From Halictus rubicundus (lineage: Eukaryota; Arthropoda; Insecta; Hymenoptera; Halictidae): a stretch of 64,000 nt of DNA. The position numbers and the translations under genes are program-made. Shown here one piece after another: positions 1 to 14,547 of the stretch (positions within the stretch are counted from its first letter, which is position 1; each line of letters begins with the position of its first letter). The stretch is from assembly GCF_050948215.1 (NCBI RefSeq), contig NW_027488565.1, positions 1,550,001-1,614,000 of the forward strand. Reading direction: 5' to 3'. The notes below the pieces were generated by a model. That model searched no databases. It had not been told where the DNA came from and saw only the letters and a list, made by a program, of their open reading frames with translations.

Positions 1-3000
1 GATTGGATAGGATAGAGGATAGGATACGATAGAGGATAGGATAGGATAGAGGATAGGATTGGATACAGGATAGGATAGGATAGAGGATATGATAGGATAG
101 AGGATAGGATAGGATAGAGGATAGGATACGATAGATGATACGATATTATAGAGGAAAGGATAGGATAGAGAAGAGGATAGGATATAGGATAGGATAGGAT
201 TGAGGATAGGGTAGAGGATTGGATAGGATAGAATATGGGATACGATAGAGGATAGGATAGGATAGAGGATAGGATAGGATAGAGAAGAGGATAGGATATA
301 GGATAGGATAGGAAAGAGGATAGGATAGGATAGAGCATACGATAGAGGATAGGATAGGATAGGATAGGATGGAGAATAAGATAGGATACATGGTATTATA
401 GGATAGAGGATAGGACAGGATAGAGGATAGGATAGGGGATTGGATAGGATAGAGGATAGGATAGGATAGAGGATACGATGGAGGATAGGATAGGATAGAG
501 GATAGGATAGGATAGAGAATAGGATACGATAGAGGATAGGATGGGATAGAGGATAGGATAGAGGATAGGATACGATAGATGATAGGATAGGATAGAGTAT
601 AGGATTGGATTGAGGATAGGATAGGATAGAGGATAGAATAGGATAGAGGATAGGATAGCAAAGAGGATAGGAAAGGATTGAGGATAGGATAGGATTGAGG
701 ATAGGATAGGATTGAGGATAGGATAGAGGATAGGATAGGATGGAGCATACGATAGAGGATAGGATAGGATAGAGTATAGGATTGGATTGAGGATAGTATA
801 GGATAGAGGATAGGATAGGATAGTGGATAGAATAGGATAGAGCATACGATAGAGGATAGGATAGGATAGGATAGGATAGAGAATAGGATAGGATACATGG
901 TATTATAGGGTAGAGGATAGGATAGGATAGAGGATTGAATAGTGGATTGGATAGGATAGAGGGTAGGATAGGATAGAGGATAGGATAGGATAGAGGATAG
1001 GATAGGATAGAGAATAGGATATAGGATTGGATAGGATAGAGGATAGAATAGGATAGAGGATAGGATAGGATAGAGTATAGGATATGATAGAGGATAGAAT
1101 AGAGGATTGGATAGGATAGAAGATAGGATACGATATAGGATAGGACATGATAGAGGATAGGATAGGATATGAGATTGGATAGGATATGAGATTGGATAGT
1201 ATAGAGGATAGGATAGGATAGAGGATAGGATAGGATAGGATAGGATAGAGGATAGGATAGGATAGAGGATAGGATAGGTTAGAGGATACGATATAGGATT
1301 GGATAGGATAGAGGATAGGATACGATAGAGGATAGGATCGAATAGAGGATAGGATAGGATAGAGGATAGGATAGGATACAGGATAGGATAGGATAGAGGA
1401 TACGATATGGGATTGGATAGGATAGAGGATAGGATAGGATAGAGGATAGGACAGGATAGAGCATACGATAGAGGATAGGATAGGATAGAGGATAGGATAT
1501 GATAGAGGATACTATAGGATATGAGATTGGATAGGATAGAGGATAGGATAGGATAGATAATAAGATAGGATAGAGGATAGGATAGGATTGAGGATAGGAT
1601 AGGATAGAGCATACGATAGAGGACAGGATAGGATAGAGGATAGGATATGATAGAGGATAGGATAGGATATGAGATTGGATAGGATAGAGGATAGGATAGG
1701 ATAGAGGATAGGATAGGATAGAGGATAGGATAGAATAGAGGACAGGATAGGATAGAGGATAAGATAGGATAGAGGATAGGATAGAGGATAGGATAGGATA
1801 GAGGATAGGATATGATACAGGATAGGATAGGATTGAGGATAGGATAGGATAGAGGATAGGATATGATACAGGATAGGATAAAATAGAAGATAGGATAGAA
1901 TAGAGGACAGGATAGGATAGAGGATAGGATACGATAGAAGATACGATATTATAGAGGATAGGATAGGACAGAGGATAGGATAGGGGATTGGATAGGATAG
2001 AGGATAGGATAGGATAGAGGAGAGGATAGGATAGAGGATAAGATTGGATTGAGGATAGGATAGGATAGAGGATAGGATTGGATTGAGGATAGGATAGGAT
2101 AGAGGATAGGATAGGATAGAGGATAGGATAGGATAGAAGATAGGATAGCATAGAGGATAGGATAGGATAGAGGACAGGATAGGATAGAGGATAAGATAGG
2201 ATAGTGGATAGGATAGGATAGTGGATAGGATAGGATAGAGCATACGATAGAGGATAGGATAGGATAGGATAGGATGGAGAATAGGATAGGATACATGGTA
2301 TTATAGGGTAGAGGATAGGATAGGATAGAGGATTGAATAGTGGATTGGATAGGATAGAGCATACGATAGAGGATAGGATACGATAGAGAATACGATAGAG
2401 GATAGGATAGGATAGAGGATAGAATAGAGGATTGGATAGGATAGAGGATAGGATACGATAGAGGATAGGATAGGATAGAGGATAGGATTGGATACAGGAT
2501 AGGATAGGATAGAGGATATGATAGGATAGAGGATAGGATAGGATAGAGGATAGGATACGATAGATGATACGATATTATAGAGGAAAGGATAGGATAGAGA
2601 AGAGGATAGGATATAGGATAGGATAGGATTGAGGATAGGGTAGAGGATTGGATAGGATAGAATATGGGATACGATAGAGGATAGGATAGGATAGAGGATA
2701 GGATAGGATAGAGAAGAGGATAGGATATAGGATAGGATAGGAAAGAGGATAGGATAGGATAGAGCATACGATAGAGGATAGGATAGGATAGGATAGGATG
2801 GAGAATAAGATAGGATACATGGTATTATAGGATAGAGGATAGGACAGGATAGAGGATAGGATAGGGGATTGGATAGGATAGAGGATAGGATAGGATAGAG
2901 GATACGATGGAGGATAGGATAGGATAGAGGATAGGATAGGATAGAGAATAGGATACGATAGAGGATAGGATAGGATAGAGGATAGGATAGAGGATAGGAT

Positions 3001-5350
3001 ACGATAGATGATAGGATAGGATAGAGTATAGGATTGGATTGAGGATAGGATAGGATAGAGGATAGAATAGGATAGAGGATAGGATAGCAAAGAGGATAGG
3101 AAAGGATTGAGGATAGGATAGGATTGAGGATAGGATAGGATTGAGGATAGGATAGAGGATAGGATAGGATGGAGCATACGATAGAGGATAGGATAGGATA
3201 GAGTATAGGATTGGATTGAGGATAGTATAGGATAGAGGATAGGATAGGATAGTGGATAGAATATTATAGAGCATACGATAGAGGATAGGATAGGATAGGA
3301 TAGGATAGAGAATAGGATAGGATACATGGTATTATAGGGTAGAGGATAGGATAGGATAGAGGATTGAATAGTGGATTGGATATGATAGAGGGTAGGATAG
3401 GATAGAGGATAGGATAGGATAGAGGATAGGATAGGATAGAGAATAGGATATAGGATTGGATAGGATAGAGGATAGAATAGGATAGAGGATAGGATAGGAT
3501 AGAGTATAGGATATGATAGAGGATAGGATAGAGGATTGGATAGGATAGAAGATAGGATACGATATAGGATAGGACATGATAGAGGATAGGATAGGATATG
3601 AGATTGGATAGGATATGAGATTGGATAGGATAGAGGATAGGATAGGATAGAGGATAGGATAGGATAGGATAGGATAGAGGATAGTATAGGATAGAGGATA
3701 GGATACGATAGAGGATAGGATAGAATAGAGGACAGGATAGGATAGAGGATAAGATAGGATAGAGGATAGGATAGAGGATAGGATAGGATAGAGGATAGGA
3801 TATGATACAGGATAGGATAGGATTGAGGATAGGATAGGATAGAGAATAGGATAGGATACATGGTATAATAGGGTAGCTGATCGGATAGGATAGAGGATTG
3901 GATAGGGGATTGGATAGGATAGAGGATAGGATATGATAGAGCATACGATAGAGGATAGGCTAGGATAGAAGATAGGATAGGATAGAGGAGAGGATAGGAT
4001 AGAGGATAGGATAAAATTGAAGATAGGATAGAATAGAGGACAGGATATAATAGAGGATAGGATACGATAGAGGATAAGATTGGATTGAGGATAGGATAGG
4101 ATAGAGGATAGGATTGGATTGAGGATAGGATAGCATAGAGGATAGGATAGGATGGAGGATAGGATAGGATTGAGGATAGGATAGGATAGAGAATAGGATA
4201 CGATAGAAGATACGATATTATAGAGGATAGGATAGGACAGAGGATAGGATAGGGGATTGGATAGGATAGAGGATAGAATACGATAGAGGATAGGATAGGA
4301 TAGAGGAGAGGATAGGATAGAGGATAAGATTGGATTGAGGATAGGATAGGATAGAGGATAGGATTGGATTGAGGATAGGATAGGATAGAGGATAGGATAG
4401 GATAGAAGATAGGATAGCACAGAGGATAGGATAGGATAGAGGAAAGGATAGGATTGAGGATAGCATAGAGGATTGGATAGGATAGAGGATAAGATAGGAT
4501 AGTGGATAGGATAAGAGAGAGGATAGGATAGAATAGAGGATAGGATAGGATAGAGGATAAGATAGGATAGTGGATAGGATAGGATAGTGGATAGGATAGG
4601 ATAGAGCATACGATAGAGGATAGGATAGGATAGGATAGGATGGAGAATAGGATAGGATACATGGTATTGTAGGGTAGAGGATAGGATAGGATAGAGGATT
4701 GAATAGTGGATTGGATAGGATAGAGGATAGGATAGGATAGAGCATACGATAGAGGATAGGATACGATAGAGCATACGATAGAGGATAGGATAGGATAGAG
4801 GATAGAATAGAGGATTGGATAGGATAGAGGATAGGATACGATAGAGGATAGGATAGGATAGAGGATAGGATTGCATACAGGATAGGATAGGATAGAGGAT
4901 ATGATAGGATAGAGGATAGGATAGGATAGAGGATAGGATACGATAGATGATACGATATTATAGAGGAAAGGATAGGATAGAGAAGAGGATAGGATATAGG
5001 ATAGGATAGGATTGAGGATAGGGTAGAGGATTGGATAGGATAGAATATGGGATACGATAGAGGATAGGATAGGATAGAGGATAGGATAGGATAGAGGATA
5101 GGATACGATAGATGATACGATATTATAGAGGAAATGATAGGATAGAGAAGAGGATAGGATATAGGATAGGATAGGAAAGAGGATAGGATAGGATAGAGCA
5201 TACGATAGAGGATAGGATAGGATAGAGGATAGGATAGGATAGAGAATAGGATAGGATAGAGGATACGATAGGATAGAGGATAGGATATGGTAGGGGATAG
5301 AATAGGATTGAGGATAGGATAGGATAGTGGATAGGATAGGATAGATCATA
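1..5350. repeat. Higher-order repeat of about 2.43 kb
   Basis: Rare variant units recur 2429 bp apart. The motif GATTGGATACAGG starts at about 57 and 2486, and GAGCATACG ahead of the GGAGAATAAG variant lies at 333 and 2762. A third copy starts about 2.38 kb later (ATTGCATACAGG near 4869) with small unit-number differences. Order of variants is kept between copies, which shows tandem duplication of a block of roughly 143 monomers, not independent mutation. Copy boundaries cannot be fixed by eye. Confidence 0.75.
3535..4200. repeat. Segment duplicated 5071 bp downstream
   Basis: Variant landmarks here reappear with the same spacing at 8606-9322. GACATGATAG is at 3573 and 8644, GACAGG at 3731 and 8802, the singular GCTGATCGG at 3876 and 8947, and GGCTAGG at 3958 and 9029; all are offset by exactly 5071 bp. 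Beyond about 4140 the two copies differ by about 51 bp, equal to three monomers. Confidence 0.8.
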
Positions 5351-5716
5351 CGATAGAGGATAGGATAGGATAGGATAGGATGGAGAATAAGATTGGATAC
5401 ATTGTATTATAGGATAGAGGATAGGACAGGATAGAGGATAGGATAGAGGATAGGATAGGATAGAGGATAGGATAGGATAGAGGATACGATGGAGGATAGG
5501 ATAGGATAGAGGATAGGATAGGATAGAGAATAGGATACGATAGAGGATAGGATAGGATAGAGGATAGGATAGGATAGAGAATAGGATATAGGATTGGATA
5601 GGATAGAGGATAGGATAGGATACAGGATAGGATAGGATAGAGGATATGATAGGATGGAGGATAGGATAGGATAGAGGATAGGATACGATAGAGGATAGGA
5701 TAGGATAGAGGATAGG

Positions 5717-5734
5717 ATAGGATAGCGGAAAGGA
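5717..5734. repeat. Unoccupied copy of the retrotransposon target site
   Basis: The 18 bases ATAGGATAGCGGAAAGGA are identical to the target-site duplication around the retrotransposon. The sequence that follows (TAGGATAGAGTATAGAATAG) is the same as that found after the element's right duplication. It is therefore a paralogous empty site within a related higher-order repeat. Confidence 0.85.
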
Positions 5735-6102
5735 TAGGATAGAGTATAGAATAGGATACAGGATAAGATAGGATAGAGATTAGGATATGATAGAGTATAG
5801 GATAGGATAGAGGAGAGGATAGGGGATTGGATAGGATAGAGGATAGGATACTATAGAGAATAGGATATAGGATTGGATAGGATAGAGGATGGGATAGGAT
5901 AGGATACAGGATAGGATAGGATAGAGGATACGATACGATAGAGGAGAGGATAGGATAGAGGATATGATAGGACAGGCGATTGGATAGAATAGAGGATAGG
6001 ATAGGATACAGGATAGGATAGGATAGAGGATATGATAGGATAGAGGATAGGATAGGATAGAGGATAGGATACGATAGAGGATAGGATAGGATAGAGGATA
6101 GG

Positions 6103-6120
6103 ATAGGATAGCGGAAAGGA
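6103..6120. repeat. Second unoccupied copy of the target site
   Basis: This is an exact 18-base match to the target-site duplication, 386 bp after the first empty copy and followed by the same TAGGATAGAGTATAG context. The preceding sequence, with GATATGATAGG and TACGATAG variants, also resembles the element's left flank. Confidence 0.85.
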
Positions 6121-7059
6121 TAGGATAGAGTATAGAATAGGATACAGGATAAGATAGGATAGAGATTAGGATATGATAGAGTATAGGATAGGATAGAGGA
6201 GAGGATAGGGGATTGGATAGGATAGAGGATAGGATAGGATATAGGATAGGATAGGATAGAGGGTAGGATAGGATAGAGGATAGGATAGGATAGAGGATAG
6301 GATAGGATAGAGAATAGGATATAGGATTGGATAGGATAGAGGATAGAATAGGATAAAGGATAGGATAGGATAGAGTATAGGATATGATAGAGGATAGGAT
6401 AGGATAGAGGATAGGATAGGGTACAGGATAGGATAGGGGATTGGATAGAATGGAGGATAGGATAGGGTACAGGATAGGATAGGATAGAGGATATGATAGG
6501 ATAGAGGATAGGATAGGATAGAGGATAGGATAGGATAGAGGATAGGATAGGATAGAGGATAGGATAGGATAGAGGATTCGATAGGATTGAGGATAGGATA
6601 GGATAGAGGATAGGATAGGGGATTGGATAGGATAGGATAGAGAATAGGGTAGGATAGAGGATACAATAGTATAGAGGATAGGATAGGATATAGGATAGGA
6701 TAGGATAGAGGATAGGATAGGATAGAGGATAGGATAGGATAGAGGATAGGATAGGATACAGCATAGGATAGGATAGAGGATAGGATAGGATAGAGCATAG
6801 GATAGGATAGAGGATAGGATAGGATAGAGGATAGGATAGGATAGAGGATAGGATTGGATAGAGGATAGGATAGGATAGAGGATAGGATTGGATAGAGGAT
6901 AGGATAGGATAGAGGATAGGATAGGATAGAGGATATGATAGGATAGGGGATTGGATAGAATAGAGGATAGGATAGGATACAGGATAGGATAGGATAGAGG
7001 ATATGATAGGATAGAGGATAGGATAGGATAGAGGATAGGATAGGATAGAGGATACGATA

Positions 7060-7273
7060 GGATAGAGGATAGGATAGGATAGAGGATAGGATAGGATAGA
7101 GGATAGGATAGGATAGAGGATAGGATAGGATAGAGGATAGGATAGGATAGAGGATAGGATAGGATAGAGGATAGGATAGGATAGAGGATAGGATAGGATA
7201 GAGGATAGGATAGGATAGAGGATAGGATAGGATAGAGGATAGGATAGGATAGAGGATAGGATAGGATAGAGGA
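7060..7273. repeat. Homogeneous run of the plain 17-mer
   Basis: About twelve to thirteen consecutive identical GAGGATAGGATAGGATA units lie between TACGATA variants at about 7055 and 7275. The uniformity suggests recent local expansion or conversion. Confidence 0.8.
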
Positions 7274-8605
7274 TACGATATAGGATTGGATAGGTTAGAG
7301 GATAGGATACGATAGAGGATAGGATAGAATAGAGGATAGGATAGGATAGAGGATAGGATAGGATAGAGGATATGATAGGATAGAGGGTAGAATAGGATAG
7401 AGGATAGAGGATAGGATAGGATAGAGGATACGGTATAGGATTGGATAGGATAGAGGATAGGATACGATAGAGGATAGGATAGAATAGAGGATAGGATAGG
7501 ATAGAGGATAGGATAGGATAGCATAGATGATATTACAGTAAAGAGGATAGGATATGATAGAGAATAGGATAGGGGACTGGATACGATAGAGGATAGGATA
7601 GGATAGAGGATAGGATAGGATAGAGGATAGGATAGGTTAGAGGATACGATATAGGATTGGATAGGATAGAGGAAAGGATACGATAGAGGATAGGATCGAA
7701 TAGAGGATAGGATAGGATAGAGGATAGGATAGGATACAGGATAGGATAGGATAGAGGATGCGATATGGGATTGGATAGGATAGAGGATAGGATACGATAG
7801 AGGATAGGATAGGATAGAGGATAGGATAGGATAGAGAATAGGATATAGGATTGGATAGGATAGAGGATAGAATAGGATAGAGGATAGGATAGGATAGAGG
7901 ATAGGATATGATAGAGGCTAGGATAGGATAGAGGATAGGATAGGATAGAGGATATGATAGGATAGGATAGAGGATAGGATTGGATAGAGGATAGGATAGG
8001 ATAGACGATAGGATAGGATAGAGGATAGGATAGGATAGAGAATAGGATTGGATAGAGGATAGGATAGGATAGAGGATAGGATAGGATAGAGGACACGATA
8101 TAGGATTGGATAGGATAGAGGATAGGATACGATAGAGGATAGGATAGGATATAGGATACGATATGGGATTGGATAGGATAGAGGATAGGATAGGATAGAG
8201 GATAGGATTGGATAGAGGATAGGATAGGATAGAGGATAGGATAGAGGATAGGATAGGATAGAGGATAGGATAGGATAGAGGATAGGATTGGATTGAGGAT
8301 AGACAGGATAGAGGATAGAATAGGATAGAGGATAGGATAGCATAGAGGATAGGATAGGATAGAGGATAGGGTAGGACTGAGTATAGGATAGGATACATGG
8401 TATAATAGGGTAGAGGATTGAATAGGATAGAGGATTGGATAGGGGATTGGATAGGATAGAGGATAGGACAGGATAGAGCATACGATAGAGGATAGGCTAG
8501 GATAGAAGATAGGATAGGATAGAGGAGAGGATAGGATAGAGGATAGGATATGATAGAGGATAGGATAGGATATGAGATTGGATAGGATAGAGGATAGGAT
8601 AGAGG

Positions 8606-9322
8606 ATTGGATAGGATAGAAGATAGGATACGATATAGGATAGGACATGATAGAGGATAGGATAGGATATGAGATTGGATAGGATATGAGATTGGATAGG
8701 ATAGAGGATAGGATAGGATAGAGGATAGGATAGGATAGGATAGGATAGAGGATAGTATAGGATAGAGGATAGGATACGATAGAGGATAGGATAGAATAGA
8801 GGACAGGATAGGATAGAGGATAAGATAGGATAGAGGATAGGATAGAGGATAGGATAGGATAGAGGATAGTATATGATACAGGATAGGATAGGATTGAGGA
8901 TAGGATAGGATAGAGAATAGGATAGGATACATGGTATAATAGGGTAGCTGATCGGATAGGATAGAGGATTGGATAGGGGATTGGATAGGATAGAGGATAG
9001 GATATGATAGAGCATACGATAGAGGATAGGCTAGGATAGAAGATAGGATAGGATAGAGGAGAGGATAGGATAGAGGATAGGATAAAATAGAAGATAGGAT
9101 AGAATAGAGGACAGGATAGGATAGAGGATAGGATACGATAGAGGATAAGATTGGATTGAGGATAGGATAGGATAGAGGATAGGATTGGATTGAGGATAGG
9201 ATAGGATAGAGGATAGAATAGGATAGAGGATAGGATAGCATAGAGGATAGGATAGCATAGAGGATAGGATAGGATGGAGGATAGGATAGGATTGAGGATA
9301 GGATAGGATAGAGAATAGGATA
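8606..9322. repeat. Downstream copy of the 5071-bp-offset duplication
   Basis: This is the partner of 3535-4200, with the same ordered variants (GACATGATAG, GACAGG, GCTGATCGG, GGCTAGG). It carries about three additional monomers near its right end. Surrounding sequence from about 7.5 to 11 kb reuses the same variant vocabulary as the first 5 kb. Confidence 0.78.
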
Positions 9323-11458
9323 CGATAGAAGATACGATATTATAGAGGATAGGATAGGACAGAGGATAGGATAGGGGATTGGATAGGATAGAGGATAGAA
9401 TACGATAGAGGATAGGATAGGATAGAGGAGAGGATAGGATAGAGGATAAGATTGGATTGAGGATAGGATAGGATAGAGGATAGGATTGGATTGAGGATAG
9501 GATAGGATAGAGGATAGGATAGGATAGAGGATAGGATAGGATAGAAGATGGGATAGCATAGAGGATAGGATAGGATAGAGGAAAGGATAGGATTGAGGAT
9601 AGCATAGAGGATTGGATAGGATAGAGGATAAGATAGGATAATGGATAGGATAAGATAGAGGATAGGATAGAATAGAGGACAGGATAGGATAGAGGATAAG
9701 ATAGGATAGTGGATAGGATAGGATAGTGGATAGGATAAGATAGAGCATACGATAGAGGATAGGATAGGATAGGATAGGATGGAGAATAGGATAGGATACA
9801 TGGTATTATAGGGTAGAGGATAGGATAGGATAGAGGATTGAATAGTGGATTGGATAGGATAGAGGATAGGATAGGATAGAGCATACGATAGAGGATAGGA
9901 TACGATAGAGCATACGATAGAGGATAGGATAGGATAGAGGATAGAATAGTGGATTGGATAGGATAGAGGATAGGATACGATAGAGGATAGGATAGGATAG
10001 AGGATAGGATTGGATAGAGGATAGGATACGATAGATGATACGATATTATAGAGGAAAGGATAGGATAGAGAAGAGGATAGGATATAGGATAGGATAGGAT
10101 TGAGGATAGGGTAGAGGATTGGATAGGATAGAATATGGGATACGATAGAGGATAGGATAGGATAGAGGATAGGATAGGATAGAGGATAGGATACGATAGA
10201 TGATACGATATTATAGAGGAAAGGATAGGATAGAGAAGAGGATAGGATATAGGATAGGATAGGAAAGAGGATAGGATAGGATAGAGCATACGATAGAGGA
10301 TATGATAGGATAGAGGATAGGATAGGATAGAGAATAGGATAGGATAGAGGATACGATAGGATAGAGGATAGGATATGGTAGGGGATAGAATAGGATTGAG
10401 GATAGGATAGGATAGTGGATAGGATAGGATAGAGCATACGATAGAGGATAGGATAGGATAGGATAGGATGGAGAATAAGATAGGATACATGGTATTATAG
10501 GATAGAGGATAGGACAGGATAGAGGATAGGATAGGGGATTGGATAGGATAGAGGATAGGATAGGATAGAGGATACGATGGAGGATAGGATAGGATAGAGG
10601 ATACGATAGGATAGAGAATAGGATACGATAGAGGATAGGATAGGATAGAGGATAGGATAGAAGATAGGATACGATAGATGATAGGATAGGATAGAGTATA
10701 GGATTGGATTGAGGATAGGATAGGATATAGGATAGAATAGGATAGAGGATAGGATAGCAAAGAGGATAGGAAAGGATTGAGAATAGGATAGGATTGAGGA
10801 TAGGATAGGATTGAGGATAGGATAGAGGATAGGATAGGATGGAGCATATGATAGAGGATAGGATAGGATAGAGTATAGGATTGGATTGAGGATAGTATAG
10901 GATAGAGGATAGGATAGGATAGTGGATAGAATAGGATAGAGCATACGATAGAGGATAGGATAGGATAGGATAGGATAGAGAATAGGATAGGATACATGGT
11001 ATTATAGGGTAGAGGATAGGATAGGATAGAGGATTGAATAGTGGATTGGATAGGATAGAGGATAGGATAGGATATAGCATACGATAGAGGATAGGATAGA
11101 ATAGAGGATAGGATAGCATAGAGGATAGGATAGGATAGAGGATATGATAGGATAAAGGATACGATATGGGATTGGATAGGATAGAGGATAGGATACGATA
11201 GAGGATAGGATAGGATAGAGGATAGGATAGGATAGAGAATAGGATATAGGATTGGATAGGATAGAGGATAGAATAGGATATAGGATACGATATGGGATTG
11301 GATAGGATAGAGGATAGGATACGATAGAGGATAGGATAGGATAGAGGATAGGATAGGATAGAGAATAGGATATAGGATTGGATAGGATAGAGGATAGGAT
11401 AGGATACAGGATAGGATAGGATAGAGGATACGATACGATAGAGGATAGGATAGGATAG

Positions 11459-12340
11459 AGGATATGATAGGATAGGGGATTGGATAGAATAGAGGATAGG
11501 ATAGGATACAGGATAGGATAGGATAGAGGATATGATAGGATAGAGGATATAATAGGATAGAGGATAGGATACGATAGAGGATAGGATAGGATAGAGGATA
11601 GGATAGGATAGGGGAAAGGATAGGATAGAGTATAGAATAGGATACAGGATAAGATAGGATAGAGATTAGGATATGATAGAGTATAGGATAGGATAGAGGA
11701 TAGGATAGGATACAGCATAGGATAGGATAGAGGATAGGATAGGATAGAGCATAGGATAGAATAGAGGATAGGATAGGATAGAGGATATGATAGGATAGGA
11801 TAGAGGATAGGATTGGAAAGAGGATAGGATAGGATAGAGGATAGGATAGGATAGAGGATAGGATAGGATAGGATAGATGATATTATAGTAAAGAGGATAG
11901 GATATGATAGAGGATAGGATAGAGGACTGGATAGGATAGAGGATAGGATAGGATAGAGGATAGCATAGGATAGAGGATGCGATATAGGATTGGATAGGAT
12001 AGAGGATAGGATACGATAGAGGATAGGATAGAATAGAGGATGGGATAGCACATAGGATAGGATAGGATAGAGGATATGATAGGATAGAGGATACGATATG
12101 GGATTGGATAGGATAGAGGATAGGATACGATAGAGGATAGGATAGGATAGAGGATAGGATAGGATAGAGAATAGGATATAGGATTGGATAGGATAGAGGA
12201 TAGAATAGGATATAGGATACGATATGGGATTGGATAGGATAGAGGATAGGATACGATAGAGGATAGGATAGGATAGAGGATAGGATAGGATAGAGAATAG
12301 GATATAGGATTGGATAGGATAGAGCATACGATAGGATACA
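11459..12340. repeat. Paralogue of the retrotransposon's insertion locus, unoccupied
   Basis: Bases 11459-11620 line up with the element's left flank at a constant offset of 2945 (GGGGATTGG at 11475 and 14420). Bases 11603 onward line up with its right flank at a constant offset of 9325 (GAGGACTGG at 11922 and 21247; GAGCATACG at 12322 and 21647). The equivalent of the target site at 11603-11620 reads GGGG where the target has GCGG. This stretch shows what the locus looked like before insertion. Confidence 0.88.
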
Positions 12341-12375
12341 GGATAGGATAGGATAGAGGATAGGATAGGATACAG

Positions 12376-12852
12376 GATAGGATAGGATAGAGGATAGGAT
12401 AGGATAGAGGATAGGATAGGATAGAGGATAGGATAGGATAGAGGATAGGATAGGATAGAGGATAGGATAGGATAGAGGATAGGATAGGATAGAGGATAGG
12501 ATAGGATAGAGGATAGGATAGGATAGAGGATAGGATAGGATAGAGGATAGGATAGGATAGAGGATAGGATAGGATAGAGGATAGGATAGGATAGAGGATA
12601 GGATAGGATAGAGGATAGGATAGGATAGAGGATAGGATAGGATAGAGGATAGGATAGGATAGAGGATAGGATAGGATAGAGGATAGGATAGGATAGAGGA
12701 TAGGATAGGATAGAGGATAGGATAGGATAGAGGATAGGATAGGATAGAGGATAGGATAGGATAGAGGATAGGATAGGATAGAGGATAGGATAGGATAGAG
12801 GATAGGATAGGATAGAGGATAGGATAGGATAGAGGATAGGATAGGATAGAGG
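12376..12852. repeat. Homogeneous run of the plain 17-mer, about 28 units
   Basis: This is an unbroken series of identical 17-bp units between a GATACAGG variant ending near 12373 and a TACGATA variant near 12855. It is one of the two longest uniform tracts in the window; its counterpart lies at 22309-22750 at the equivalent place in the right flank. Confidence 0.85.
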
Positions 12853-14547
12853 ATACGATATAGGATTGGATAGGTTAGAGGATAGGATACGATAGAGGAT
12901 AGGATAGAATAGAGGATAGGATAGGATAGAGGATAGGATAGGATAGAGGATAGGATAGGAGAGAGGATATGATAGGATAGAGGATACGATATGGGATTGG
13001 ATAGGATAGAGGATAGGATACGATAGAGGATAGGATAGGATAGAGGATAGGATAGGATAGAGAATAGGATATAGGATTGGATAGGATAGAGGATAGGATA
13101 GGATAGAGGATAGGATAGGTTAGAGGATACGATAGAGGATAGGATAGGATAGAGGATAGGATAGGATAGAGAATAGGATATAGGATTGGATAGGATAGAG
13201 GATAGGATAGGATAGAGGATAGGATAGGTTAGAGGATACGATATAGGATTGGATAGGAGAGAGGATAGGATACGATAGAGGATAGGATCGAATAGAGGAT
13301 AGGATAGGATAGAGGATAGGATAGGATACAGGATAGGATAGGATAGAGGATACGATATGGGATTGGATAGGATAGAGGATAGGATACGATAGAGGATAGG
13401 ATAGGATAGAGGATAGGATAGGATAGAGAATAGGATAGAGGATAGGATACGATAGAGCATACGATAGAGGATAGGATAGGATAGAGGATAGAATAGAGGA
13501 TTGGATAGGATAGAGGATAGGATACGATAGAGGATAGGATAGGATAGAGGATAGGATAGGATAGAGGATAGGATAGGATAGAGGATAGGATAGGTTCGAG
13601 GATACGATATAGGATTCGATAGGATAGAGGATAGGATACGATAGAGGATAGGATAGAATAGAGGATAGGATAGGATAGAGGATATGATAGGATAGAGGAT
13701 ACGATATGGGATTGGATAGGATAGATGATAGGATACGATAGAGGATAGGATAGGATAGAGGATAGGATAGGATAGAGAATAGGATATAGGATTGGATAGG
13801 ATAGAGGATAGAATAGGATATAGGATACGATATGGGATTGGATAGGATAGAGGATAGGATACGATAGAGGATAGGATAGGATAGAGGATAGGATAGGATA
13901 GAGGATAGGATAGGATAGAGGATAGGATAGGATAGAGGATAGGATAGGATAGAGGATAGGATAGGTTAGAGGATACGATATAGGATTGGATAGGATAGAG
14001 GATAGGATACGATAGAGGATAGGGTCGAATAGAGGATAGGATAGGATAGAGGATAGGATAGGATACAGGATAGGATCGAATAGAGGATAGGATAGGATAG
14101 AGGATAGGATAGGATACAGGATAGGATAGGATAGAGGATACGATATGGGATTGGATAGGATAGAGGATAGGATACGATAGAGGATAGGATAGGATAGAGG
14201 ATAGGATAGGATAGAGAATAGGATATAGGATAGGATAGGATAGAGGATAGGATAGGATAGAGAATAGGATATAGGATTGGATAGGATAGAGGATAGAATA
14301 GGATATAGGATACGATATGGGATTGGATAGGATAGAGGATAGGATACGATAGAGGATAGGATAGGATAGAGGATAGGATAGGATAGAGGATAGGATAGGA
14401 TAGAGGATATGATAGGATAGGGGATTGGATAGAATAGAGGATAGGATAGGATACAGGATAGGATAGGATAGAGGATATGATAGGATAGAGGATATAATAG
14501 GATAGAGGATAGGATACGATAGAGGATAGGATAGGATAGAGGATAGG

